Source: Hofstenia miamia (Eukaryota; Xenacoelomorpha; Acoela; Hofsteniidae). Taken from it: 64,000 bases of DNA. Positions 34,760 through 46,270 of the stretch are shown here, one piece after another. A model generated the notes under the pieces. The model saw only the letters and a list, made by a program, of their open reading frames with translations, had not been told where the DNA came from and made no database searches. Made by a program: the position numbers and the translations under genes. The stretch is taken from assembly GCA_900660155.1 (NCBI GenBank), contig CABFPE010000018.1, positions 799,748 through 863,747 of the forward strand. The letters are read 5' to 3'. Within the stretch, counting starts at the first letter, position 1; every line of letters begins with the position of its first letter.

Positions 34760-35335
34760 CATTTTTAGCATAGACGCTATGAAAAGGATAGATCGGTTTC
34801 GTTTATATAAAACATCATCAGTACAAATATGCGGTAAAAAACTAAATATATTTACAATAAACTACACTCTTATATATTTTAATATTGCATGCTCTTAAAA
34901 TAAGTTCAATGATATCATGCTTAGTTGTTTATTCAATAATTGATCTTTGTTTGATTGTTTAATTATTAATGCTTCTCCTATTTTATGATGTTCTGATCTT
35001 AGTCGGATGTAAAAATTCAAAATTTTCTTCTCTTAGTTGATGTTTGTGCATAAAAATTTCAGATTTTAGGTGCCCATTCATATGTTCCTTAATTCTTGTA
35101 CCCAGATGTCGCTTTGTTTCCCCGACGTATGATTTTTCACAATCATCACATTTATATATATATAAACTAAGGAGGAAACTAAATTTTTTGGGATTTGATC
35201 TTTATTTAGAACCATATCTTTTGTTTTATATGATGTCAATATTGGAATGATCTTTGTTCTTTTAAATTTTGTATTCATTATTCTAATTTTTTTCTTTAAA
35301 TTTTTTACTTGGTTTTCTATATAGGGAAGCTTTAA
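34760..35335 (-). mobile_element. Penelope-like retroelement fragment with GIY-YIG endonuclease
   Basis: The - strand carries the C-terminal part of a Penelope-like element. The linker KNLVSSLVY follows a basic segment with KDQIPKN, then YKYKCDDCEKSYVGETKRHL continuing with GTRIKEHMNGH. That is the CxxC plus YVGxTxRxLxxRxxEH core of the PLE GIY-YIG endonuclease. Further on, KDQLLNKQLSMISLNLF matches the usual C-terminal end. The frame changes at least once between the linker and the nuclease, and twice or more further on, so this copy is dead. The reverse transcriptase is missing and would lie in or beyond the gap at 35372-35682. Downstream of the stop, CTGATGATG...GAAAC (34821-34793) resembles a hammerhead core. 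Confidence 0.8.
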
Positions 35336-35338
35336 ATA

Positions 35339-35341
<3 letters not shown>

Positions 35342-35371
<30 letters not shown>
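35342..35371. repeat. (TA)n at the left edge of the assembly gap
   Basis: A TA run leads directly into the Ns. A matching run (35684-35714) follows them. Confidence 0.95.
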
Positions 35372-35682
35372 NNNNNNNNNNNNNNNNNNNNNNNNNNNNN
35401 NNNNNNNNNNNNNNNNNNNNNNNNNNNNNNNNNNNNNNNNNNNNNNNNNNNNNNNNNNNNNNNNNNNNNNNNNNNNNNNNNNNNNNNNNNNNNNNNNNNN
35501 NNNNNNNNNNNNNNNNNNNNNNNNNNNNNNNNNNNNNNNNNNNNNNNNNNNNNNNNNNNNNNNNNNNNNNNNNNNNNNNNNNNNNNNNNNNNNNNNNNNN
35601 NNNNNNNNNNNNNNNNNNNNNNNNNNNNNNNNNNNNNNNNNNNNNNNNNNNNNNNNNNNNNNNNNNNNNNNNNNNNNNNNNN
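35372..35682. other. Assembly gap, 311 Ns
   Basis: The sequence is unknown. Because both sides are (TA)n, the gap may be a longer TA tract or contain an insertion within one. Translations across it are meaningless. Confidence 0.99.

Positions 35683-35683
<1 letters not shown>

Positions 35684-35714
<31 letters not shown>
35684..35714. repeat. (TA)n at the right edge of the assembly gap
   Basis: A TA run follows the Ns directly. Confidence 0.95.
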
Positions 35715-35717
<3 letters not shown>

Positions 35718-36905
35718 TGAGTGAAATACATCCATTTATATAGTTTCTACAAATACGCACAGTTATTAAAAGTGAGTAATTATATCTAAATATTTAAAAA
35801 ATGTTCTTATAAAATTCAATTTATATAAATGTTCGGGAACATTTAATAAACTCAGATGATGTGTTTTTATAAACGACAGGGTTTTGGGATGATTACTTTG
35901 ATAAACCTTTAAACAATACCAATATCTCACCAGAGTTATTTCAGAGAAAGCAGGTAATATTATATTTAGACGACAACAGCATGTGGCTTGATAATAAAAT
36001 TATTCATAATTAAGAAAGGCTGAAATTCCAACTTATTGTTCAGTAGATTATTTCAAGTCAACATCGTCACCGCCATAGCCATGTTCGAAGACTGCATGGC
36101 CTTGGCCTTATAACAAAAACATCAACTTAAGGTCAATTTCATCATGTTATCAACCATTTGAAATGCTTTACCGTCATAATAATGTGAGAAATAAGATTTT
36201 CGCAATTCAAATTGTTTAGTGTAAGCACTACACCTGCGAATAGACTACTACTTATTGGCTTCATTACTATATGCATTTTTAGCATGTTTTCTTCCTAGTT
36301 TATGTGTTGGTCACTTACGTTCAGATTGTGAGTCCTGTTACGTAAAAATTTAATTTTCAAAATGTGATTTTGGTTTTGATGTTTTCAAATGATATTACAC
36401 CGGATTTATCTGCGAAAGCATTCTTTTATTATTTTTCAATTGGCGCAATTTTGTTTAATTTTTTTTAGAAAAGTGAAATGTGTGTAAGTAAAGAATTTTC
36501 AAATAGTATATAATTTATTACAATATATTGAGAAGAGTTTAACTTAGTGAGGAATGTAATGTACATACAGCCTAACATTCCCTTAAGGCAATGCATCATG
36601 TAAACTGTTCTGATCAAATTTTTCCTATATACCATTTTTATGCTAAGGTAAGAAAAATTTGTGTAGGGCAATTACGTGGACTTAACCTTAAATTCTTTCA
36701 TCAATAAATTGAATGATTAAGTTTGCTAATATTGAAAGGGATTGGGTCTTTGTGGGTGTGAAAGCCAAAGTCCGCCTTTGCAAAGGATTTATTGAACGCA
36801 TTCAAACTAGAAAAGGAAATTCTTAATAGTTTCAAATGCACAATTAATTGAGGGCATCATGAATAATTTAAAAAAGTAATTTACTTGAATCTTTGCTCTA
36901 CATCT
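35715..36905. other. AT-rich non-coding DNA
   Basis: Nothing recognisable was seen. The missing Penelope reverse transcriptase was looked for here and not found. Confidence 0.45.
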
Positions 36906-36909
36906 AGAT

Positions 36910-37330
36910 ACAGTGTATTTCTTAAATAAACCGGAACCAACTAATTTTTTGAGAAATCTTAAATGTGAACAGCCCGAGAATTTTTTAAAAATTGTTTATG
37001 ATTCTTGAAAAAACTCATAAACTAATAAACATATTCAAAATCTGAAATCACGATGTGATATAGCAACCTCTGAATTTGTGCACGGCATGCCTCAATGGGC
37101 TTTGGAGATTTATGCTGACAAAAAGAAAGTTAAAGTTTGTTGCTTCCATGCGCTTGAAACCTTATAATTGCATAAACCTTATGTATGGAGAAAATTTAAA
37201 TCTTTTTAGAAATTCGGAATTTTCAAAGAATTGTTGATTTTTTCAACTGCTTTAGCCATAGTAATACGCTTTAGGAGAGATTTTGATCATTGCATTCAAT
37301 TCCTTAAATTCTTTGAAAATATTTAAAAAA
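36910..37330 (+). repeat. Dispersed repeat R1, copy c
   Basis: AAACTCATAAACTAATAAAC, TCAAAATCTGAAATCACGA, GCACGGCATGCCTCAATGGG and TTCAACTGCTTTAGCCATAG occur in order. The third block matches copy f reversed (CACACGGCATGACTCAATGG), and the fourth matches copy d (TTCAAGTGCTTCAGCCACAG). Confidence 0.55.
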
Positions 37331-40300
37331 CGTTTTGTCCTTTTAAAAGACGTCGGGCTGTTTATTGTTAAATGGTAGCAAACATTCAGACTCTTCATTG
37401 TATGCTTAAGAACTAATGAGATGTTACATGGAAGCATAATTAAATTGGTAGAACAACGTCTTCTAAATCTCCAAATCATCATTGATGTCATTAAGACATT
37501 CCGAACAGGAAATAGCGGGTTAAATTTACAATATAGTTTAAAGTACATTTGTTTTTTTAAATTACCATTTTATTTTAAATTTTTTGACAGAAATTGGAAT
37601 CTGCTCTCCTGTTTGAAGAATTATAAAACGTTGAAGAAATAGCGGTTATGTATTTTAGGTAATACATTCTGGCTTTTAGTTTATGTTGGAAGCTATGGCC
37701 TATTGCCATCAATTTTTGAAAAATTCAACTACTATTAATATACTTTTATAAAGTTATTTGACTTATTTAGTTTGATTTTATTGAGTTGAAACCTTTAAAT
37801 TTAAAAACACCATTATATTCCTCTAAATTTCTTGACTAATCTTGTGCTTTCTTTTATTTTCATTTATGCTTCACTTGAACTTGGCCCTCAGTTTCTCATT
37901 GTTCCTGGATTTTGTGATGTAACTAAATTGAATTGGCCCTCAAGAACGTTTATATTGTGTGGATTAATTTGGCTCTGGGTCGACCTCATGTTGTCTCATG
38001 TTGTATGCTATTGTCTTCAAAAAATGTTTAGTGTTATTATTAGTATAAGTTGTTTTAGAAATAATTTTTGGGCTCCAAGAGGTATAATGTATGACGTGTA
38101 CTTGTACATAATTATTATTTTAATTGAACAATATATCTTTGTTAAATTCTCTGGCGAGATCATAAAATGTAAATCTAGGAAGCTATTGTGACACTAATAA
38201 TGTAATAAATGTGAATATTCCCAAGCGGCGTTATACTCATACTCATCATAATATGAAATTATACGTTTATTTGGAGTTTTCTAACGAATTTGAAATTTAG
38301 TGTACTATGACGGGCAAATTCTTTTTTGTCAAAATGGTTCGAAAATCCATGATTGGACTTATTATGCGATAAATAAAGGTTTATTTTTATCTCCATTTCT
38401 TCGAAAGCTCATTCTTTGTAAGGCAATAAAATCGTCTTTCAATAATTTTCTTTTAATAATAACTTATTTTTTTATTACTGATCACTGCTATCGTGAAAAC
38501 ATTTTCTTTGAATCATAACATTTAAGTTTATGATTCAAATATTAGGGAAGGCATTCTATATTTTCACACTTTCTCAACAGTAATTGCTGATTTTTGCCAC
38601 TACTTGCAGTAATATTTTGCATTTTCCATTCTACAAGGCAACATTGGACATGCACTTTTTGTATTGTATTCTGATAGTTTACTCATCATTGATATTTTTT
38701 AATTGTTTTGACAAACTTTTTTATACCAAAACATTATTAATATTTAACATAATTTAACACGAGATTCCTTCGAAGTTGGAACCGACTGCCAAAGCTAAAA
38801 TGTGGCCGCCGATTTTCACTCATAGAAATAGAAAGTAACTTAAGGTATTTTTCTGATGTCAACATTCCTTAGAATTCTTTCTAAGGTTTATGAAATGGGA
38901 ATGCTGATGAACATTAAACGAATAAAACTCACGTAATTTGATGGGCTGTGCAGCATACCCTAGTGGCTTGTAAACAGCAAATATGCGTTCTCCAGTAACT
39001 AATTGTATTTGGAAGAATCCCTTACACAATTTCTAACAATCTGTTTTGCAATGAAATATGGAATTTTTTCTGGTTTATGTATTTTATCAAGAACAATTCT
39101 TAATTTCTTTGTACACTGTTAGGCATTTGACATGGTTAAGTGAGCCGAAATAATAATTGAAATAAAAATATGTGATGTTGTCTGAAGCATATTGAATAAC
39201 GCATTTCACGTAAGAGAACCGTGAATTTTGACAATATGTGGTCAAAATGCAAACTTTTTGTATTTAAATTTGAAGCCGTGTTTACCTGCTCCCTACCAAG
39301 AGTGACCTGATATGTAAGGACATTATTAAAAAATGTTGAGTACAATGTGTAAATGTATGTAAAAACCACCTATTAATAAATATCCTTTCTGCATATCCTG
39401 TTCTCATCAAACGGCGGAGCAGCTCTACCGTTGTTTTGGTTACGTCGTTGTTAGTAATCTGACCTGCATTGACTTGAGGTCAATAATCTAAAATATTTAA
39501 TTTTCCATTTTAATTTGTTCACGTCAGGTATTTTTTCGTTCGCTTCAAAATACAAGCCGTTTGGATTGAAATAGCTAGTTTCTTTCACTTCCAACATACA
39601 AAACTTTTCGAATGATGAGATGTTTTCCAAATTCGCATTTAGATCTTCACGTTTCGAGTTTTGGATGTTGCTTTCCAAGGTGAAAACAAAAACCACCGGA
39701 ACTCACACACTGACTAGATATTGAGCACCTGGATGAATACATCTTAAATTTTATTGGATTAGATGATATTATCAATAGCGACACGGGGAAGTGCGGCATT
39801 TATATTAAAGCAAATTTTCACAATTATGCGGATGTATAGCAGGTTGACTTGAAATTAATTTCAGTTGAAAATTACCAGGCATTGATGAAATCATTCAATT
39901 CTACTATTTTAAGCATTTTATTTTCAAAAAAATATTTTTAGTCAACTAAGCATATATGAACTTTAATTGAAGTAGTCTATTTTAATTGTTTTGCAATTTT
40001 TTTTAAATTTAGGTAGCAATGTGCTTAGCAAGATCAAAAACCAAAAAATTATTAACCAATTCAAAGATATTTCAATGCGATATTAAATGTACTGTTTTTG
40101 CTGTTCTTAAATTTGTGTTCAAGTAGCTGTTTCTGCCATGCTTACACACTATTGCAAAAAACAAATGATAAAAATGCATAAATTCAAAAAATTATTACAC
40201 ATAAAACCGTTAGACTATGATTCTAAAATTCTAGTTTTAAATCTTTTAGGCTAACCGGTGGTTTTTAATTTCTGATAAGTCTACATGACGCGGAGGATTT

Positions 40301-41251
40301 TCTACAAACTATCTAACTAACTAATGCATACAAGTTAGTTGGAAATAGTATAATTGATTTTCCTCTAATTATTATCATTAACTGAAAATTTAAAATTGCT
40401 AAAAATAAAAAAATGAGCAAACAAGCACTAATATAATGAAATTCATTAATCTGCGACATACATATTTGTGTAGGGTTAAATATAATGTTTTGATCATCAG
40501 TTTCACACTCAGTCATGAGTAGCTATTTTGTAGTAACTTGAATTTTTAAAGTTTTTTGGATTTATTGAATTTGAAGTCATATATAAACTGTTCATATGTA
40601 TTTGTGAAAATATTTGTAATTTTTTGTTAAGATAAGCGAACAGACTTCCAACATTTGTGCATTGGGAACAATCTATAAATTTGATTTTTCATTTTAGGGC
40701 AGGATTGTTGAAAGTTAATAGCCTTTGTAAAATTAACTGAAAAGAATTATAAATTTCTGAATTTTATATTTAGATTTTATTTTAAGAAGAATTATTGATA
40801 AAGAGCAGGTGGCAATTTTGCAGAGTTGTGAATTGAAGACATTTTCGCGGTTTATGCGCCAGTGAGCATATGTTCTAAGATATCGATCTTCAATTAAACG
40901 AGTTTTAATTGGCTTAGTAGCTATTTTTATATGTTTGAGAGGTCTTTGTACAATATAATCCTCTAACTAGATGTGCGAGCCGTTCCTATTCTTTCATGTA
41001 AAACAAAGTTAATTAAAACACTTGAAAACAGTAAACTAAAACCAAGCGGAGTTTTTACTAAGTTTTAGTCGATCCACACACTTGTCCAAATGCATGTAGA
41101 TCTAACAAAGCTTTTTGTACTGATATAGGAAACAGTGTCTAGGATTAGCTATTGTATACACACTAGAGTTGGAATTGACCGGCAACAATTAATACTGACC
41201 TGGGAGATTTGGTCGGTAAATTTTAATTAAATTATATATTTATTCTATGCA

Positions 41252-41255
<4 letters not shown>
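37331..41255. other. AT-rich non-coding DNA
   Basis: No gene or mobile element was recognised over nearly 4 kb. The open frames here, including 37832-38191, have no recognisable domain. Confidence 0.4.

Positions 41256-41256
<1 letters not shown>

Positions 41257-41286
<30 letters not shown>
41257..41286. repeat. (TA)n microsatellite
   Basis: A pure TA run in non-coding DNA. Confidence 0.95.
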
Positions 41287-41291
<5 letters not shown>

Positions 41292-42105
41292 CCGAGGAAG
41301 GGATTTTGAAATGTGACATGTATGACACATTTTACGAATAATGGCTTTACCATTGTTGACGGACTAAGTGAATATCCACGTATTAATCAGTACACTACGC
41401 AAATTACCAACTCTCAAACTCACATTTTGTCAAGCTCTGGAAAACACAAGATTGTCTGTGAAGTAAAATAATAATTTGGACCTTACTTGACCATGCCGGG
41501 CTTAGGCCAAAAAATCCATATATTTCTGTAACTGAATGTTTTATGATTTTCTCGAATGTCATTATCCTTTTGAATTTTCTCTCCAGCAATATCTTTACAA
41601 TTTGATTTGATGTTTCAAATATTAAAAAAATGCAACCGAGTAAAAATAACAATAAAAAAGCAATATGACTCAATTAGCAAAAAGCAATGAAAGATTGTAG
41701 AGGGAAAAATTTATATGTTTTTCTAATGCAATGCTGTAGTCTCTTGATGCAGTAAATATTTCCTCAGCCCTTAAATATTCATGGTAATTGTTCCCATATT
41801 AACAAAATGTTTGCTGCTTATTTTATACTTCAAGACATTTTTTTCCTGTCTTGAAAACTTCAAAAATGACTGTAGGCCAGTAGTCGGTGTCATCTATTCT
41901 GACGATGTTTGATTTCGGATCTTTCGGAAATGTCTATATTGTTAAACCTCTACATGCAATATTTTCGATAGTTTAGTGCAGGCCGACGGCAAGACTTTCT
42001 TTTGGTTTTTTTAAGACATAGAATATAACATCACGAAATTTAAAATAGAAATTAATGTTTAATGTAAACCTTAAGCTGCCTATGAATTTTTTATGGTTTA
42101 TTGAG
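41287..42105. other. AT-rich non-coding DNA
   Basis: Nothing recognisable was seen in this stretch. Confidence 0.45.
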
Positions 42106-42109
42106 AATT

Positions 42110-42560
42110 TTTAAAAGAAGCAGTAAAGACATCCAAAATGGAAAGCACCACAAGATAGAGAAGTGTCTCCTCTTTCATTTTCACTTATAAACCGCAACCG
42201 GTCACTTGTCGTTGCGCGCGACCACTAGCATTGCACATGACATCGGGTTGGGGGTGTCGGGCGGTCTATCAGGTCCTATTAAATAATTTAGTGGGCCCTG
42301 GGTCTATCTACATAAAATGAATCATTTACATTTTGTTGTTGGTTCCATGGGCTTTCAACTATCCGATTACCTGAACATTAGGAATGGTGAAAATTTAAAA
42401 CTTTTTTCAAAAAATGAAATTTGCAATGAAACTTAGTGAATTTTTCAAGTGCTTCAGCCACAGCAATTCAACATCACGTTTGAGAGCGTTCAACAGTAGA
42501 TGTGTCCATATTTCAGGATTTGCAAATTTCATCATAGGCTTGGGGAATTTCTTGAAAATT
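42110..42560 (+). repeat. Dispersed repeat R1, copy d
   Basis: GAAAGCACCACAAGATAGAG, GTCTCCTCTTTCATTTTCAC, GGGTCTATCTACATAAAATG, CTGAACATTAGGAATGGTG and TTCAAGTGCTTCAGCCACAG occur in order. It carries an unusual GC-rich interior at about 42205-42280 not obvious in other copies. Confidence 0.65.
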
Positions 42561-44305
42561 TGGATATAAAAGACAACTTAAGGATACATTTAATAGTGAT
42601 GATTATTTATTGAAGTGTAAAAAGTAAAATCAGCTCTTTCGGTTTCAGCGGACCCTGTTCTTTCTTATTTGGTTTCCGTGTTTTTGCGCTGCGAATGAAA
42701 ATTGCAAATTACTACCAGTACAAAGGGTAATGTTCCAAATTGTGATTTTTTGTGGATCCAAATTTTTATTTGTTTTATGTGAAATGTCATAATCCAAATC
42801 GGATTGGGGGAGGATTATGGAAATTCGATAACAGGAAGTAGGTTAGTTTTTATTACTAAATCAAAATTTGATCAATTCCCCTCATCAACCATTCACATAA
42901 TCGTCCATTGAAATTAGTTTTGAATGGCGCATTTTCGTAGTGTATTTATTTGATAATGAAGATTATAAGAAGTTTTAATCCTTTTTTCATTAGTTTTATT
43001 CCTATTACTTAGAGATATTTGAAGAAAACAATTGAATTTATTCACCTGTGCAGATGTTTTAACATGGCCAATTATCCAACAAAGTTTAGGTCGACTTCTT
43101 TTGGACATGTAAATGCAGGGCCTAATTAACCAAGTTCGGGGCATGTAGCTAATTGATTGGAATTATTGATAATGATCGAGAAGTAATTTAATATTTTATA
43201 GATCTGATCTACAGTACATTCTACAAAAACAAAAATAACCAATGAAGCAATCTTAAAATGGCTACTGGAAAAGCAATTTACAGCACTGGCTGATACATGC
43301 AAAAAGGTAGTTTCGTTGCAAACAACAGACCATAAATGATATTTTAAAAATTTAAAAAATGTTTGCTTAACCATGCGCAGGGCCTGTGGCAGCTCCTACA
43401 ATGCTAATATGCTAGCCCATCGTTGTGTAGATATATGCCCACCAGAATTTACAATGTGTGAAATTTCTAGATGTCAAAGACTTTTAATATTAAAAGGATT
43501 GTCATTTTGTCTATTAATTCACTAGTGAAATTTGAGTTTTATTCCCAATGCCATACTCATCAAAATGAATTGATGGACAGTCTTTAGAAATATTGTATTG
43601 TAATTTTTTTAACACACAGATTACTGCTTTTTTGCGTATTACAGCAGAAATCCAAGTAAATCGAAATTTTGTCAAGCGCGTATTATCAAGCATGGCGACG
43701 CTTAAGCATAAGAGTAGGCCTGTAGCAAGAATTCAATTGTTGCTGATGTAGGTGGTAACGTAAAAAATTGCACAATTGTTGCTTGAATTTCTTTCTCTAA
43801 TTTGGTCACTGTGAGGGAACAAACTACAGGATATATGGAACAATATTATTATTGAAGGGGCTGTAATGAGGTCTTTCCTATACAAAGCTTTAATTTCTTA
43901 AATTTAAAAAGATGTAATGCAAAAATAAGTGCCACCTGGGACATTGATAGACTATCTAAAAACCAATCACAAGAACCCAGCGTCTTAATTGTTTTGGCAA
44001 TACCAGGAATCGGATATCAATTTTGACTAAGATTTTCAAAGACTTACTATTCGTCGATAAACATAAAACTGTTTTTATAATTTGTTTTCAAAAACAATCA
44101 AATACATCCGTTACGACTTGTTATATAATGCTGTGAGAACCACGGAAAGCTCACCCTAAATATCGTACAAAGCTCCCTTAGAACCTATGCATTAAATAAC
44201 GTTGTGTTTACGACCATTTTGATTACAATCATCATTATAATCAAACGAATACCGCTGGCAATGAGGAAAGTAGACCATAAAACCAATCAACCAATGAGTC
44301 GAAGC
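42561..44305. other. AT-rich non-coding DNA
   Basis: Nothing recognisable was seen in this stretch. Confidence 0.4.
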
Positions 44306-44315
44306 TGTTTTAAAC

Positions 44316-44645
44316 TTACGCTTTGCTTGATGAATTAACTTGACACAGCAAATGCATTGCTTGTAAGAGGCTTTTAGCAATGATTGCTGTACTGGGGTCG
44401 GATATCTCTTGAGAATCAAAGGACGGGCCGTCATTTTTTAATAAATTAGATATCGCTGTCATAATGATGTGCTGAGATAAGCCATATATGGTCCCAGTTC
44501 CATTTAAATATTTTGCACAGTAAATCCCATGAGACATGGTACCGCAGAACTCTACTTTCCTGAAACCTTTTTTGGTAAATTTCGGCCTGGCAAGCGAAAT
44601 CTCACGATTGAAAACAGGGTTGGCCTGGGCTGAAGCCAGGGCCAA
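44316..44645 (-). CDS. Possible internal exon of an unrecognised gene
   Basis: A 109-codon frame on the - strand has a protein-like, non-repetitive translation (for example KFTKKGFRKVEFCGTMSHG) and a base composition less AT-rich than its surroundings. A perfect GTAAGT donor sits at its 3' end (TCAAGCAAAGC|GTAAGT), and a possible acceptor (TGGCTTCAG) lies at its 5' end. I do not recognise the protein. The next exon was not found, so it may also be a piece of an unknown transposon or a chance frame. Confidence 0.25.
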   Translation of the reverse strand: MALASAQANPVFNREISLARPKFTKKGFRKVEFCGTMSHGIYCAKYLNGTGTIYGLSQHIIMTAISNLLKNDGPSFDSQEISDPSTAIIAKSLLQAMHLLCQVNSSSKA

Positions 44646-45515
44646 AAAATACGCTCCATTTACAATTTCGATCCGACTATAATCGTTATAATTCTATAAT
44701 CGGTTATTTCCTTAATTTCGATTATTTAATAACCCTAACATTCCACCTCTGTAGTTTTGTACATGTAGATGTATATAATATTGAAATTACGGTTTTGCGA
44801 TTCCTATTTCGCTAATTATTCACCTCAATGATTTCGAATAAATTATAGGATGTTGATGACAATATTTGTCTTCCACACTGTGTAATTACCTCGGTTGTTG
44901 ACTGATAGACATCTTGAATTATGTGCCGCTAATCTTACAGACTATAACGCTATGCTAATTTGGGAATTAAACGCTAAGAGTTTCTCGACTTCTTTCATCA
45001 TTTCAATAAATTGAATCTCCATCTACACTTGTCATTTGCTAGAGTCGGTATGCCACCTCACTGTCAATGCACTTGTCAAATGCGTCGTTTTCTTGATGTT
45101 TTCTTTGGGTTGCTTGTGTCACTTTGATGACTAGGTTGGGACTGACCCGACCTTATCAAAAAAAGATTACTGATGTAATACCAAAATCCTTTGCATAAAA
45201 GTGTCAATAAAAACCATACGAAATCAATAAAAAAATTCATAATTATATAAAATCTTTTCACTGCTTCAAATATTTGACTTCTTAAAATGTACCATAAATC
45301 TGTTTGTGTTCTTCTACACTAACGAGTACAAATGACTCGTTAACCGTCCCGTTTAAGAATGACTTGACACGTTTCCCACTCTGATGATAACCCTATGTGT
45401 AAATCGCAATTTTTATAATACATTTTATCACTATACATACAAATTGCAAATCAAAATAAATTAATATTGAATATACTACAGCTTGTCCGAAAGATCACTT
45501 TATATTTCTACAGTC
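44646..45515. other. AT-rich non-coding DNA
   Basis: ATAATCGTTATAATTCTATAATCGG at about 44680-44704 is palindrome-rich, but no element was resolved. No gene was recognised. Confidence 0.4.
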
Positions 45516-45519
45516 CATA

Positions 45520-46140
45520 TTCGATGTTTGTTGTTATCGTTGTTTGAAGCATAATAGCAGTGAGTGGATTCCTAGAGAAAACTGTTTCTTTCAGAACACC
45601 CCATAAGAAAATTCAAGCAGGGATCAAATCAGATGACTGAGCAGAACACATTTCTCGAGGGATGACACGGATTTCGAAGTATTCTGAGAAAGCTACATAG
45701 TGTCCACAGTGGTGTGACACTGCTAGAACCATCATTCTCAAAGTTCCTGTTATTAAAGCTGGGAAGTGAATGGTTGGATTATATGGCCCCAGTATTGTTC
45801 TGAAAAAGTATGAACAATGATGAATTTACGAGAATTAGCACTCCAAACACTCATCTTCTGGTCGTGCATAGGCTTTTCTTTAAATTTGTAACGAATTTAG
45901 CATTCTAAATGAGGGGTGTTTTAAGAATAACAAAACCCAAAGGTGAAATTAAGCCTCGTCGATAAAAGTGTGCGGTCCATTAAATTCTCTCTGTCTTTTG
46001 ATACGAATACAATCCACAGAAATACACATGTGCTTTAGAATCTTCTTTTCTCAGGTAATGAAGAATGTTCACTTTATATGGATGAAGGGATAGCTTTTTC
46101 TTCAAGTTTCAGTCGAAAAATATGATACACTAAAAACACG
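45520..46140 (-). mobile_element. Decayed IS630/Tc1/mariner-superfamily transposase
   Basis: Parts of a DDE transposase appear on the - strand in order but in shifting frames. KMSVWSANSRKF, then IIVHTF, resembles the (K)VTVWCALS...IIGPYFF block. Next comes a degenerate WFQQDGATAHTA-like block near 45700-45745. Last is SAQSSDLIPA followed by IFLWGVLKETVF, the SPDLxPxDFFLWGxLK block carrying the region of the third acidic residue. At least three frame changes and several stops interrupt it. Terminal repeats were not found. Confidence 0.62.
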
Positions 46141-46270
46141 TGCTGTTCAACCGTCAACACCATCTTTCAGTCAAAATAAACAATTATTTTAAACTTACAT
46201 TTCTTTAAACAAAATCCTTTAAACATAGAGCTTCAGTGCGCAGTGCCTTTTGAACACTCTGTGTATGTGT

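Noticed and set aside
35078-35760. Long open frames across the Ns
   Set aside because: They consist of unknown bases and TA-repeat translation. Only the part to the left of 35340 on the - strand has real similarity (Penelope).
37832-38191. 119-codon hydrophobic open frame on the + strand
   Set aside because: No recognisable family or membrane-protein motif, AT-driven composition and no splice or start context; treated as chance.
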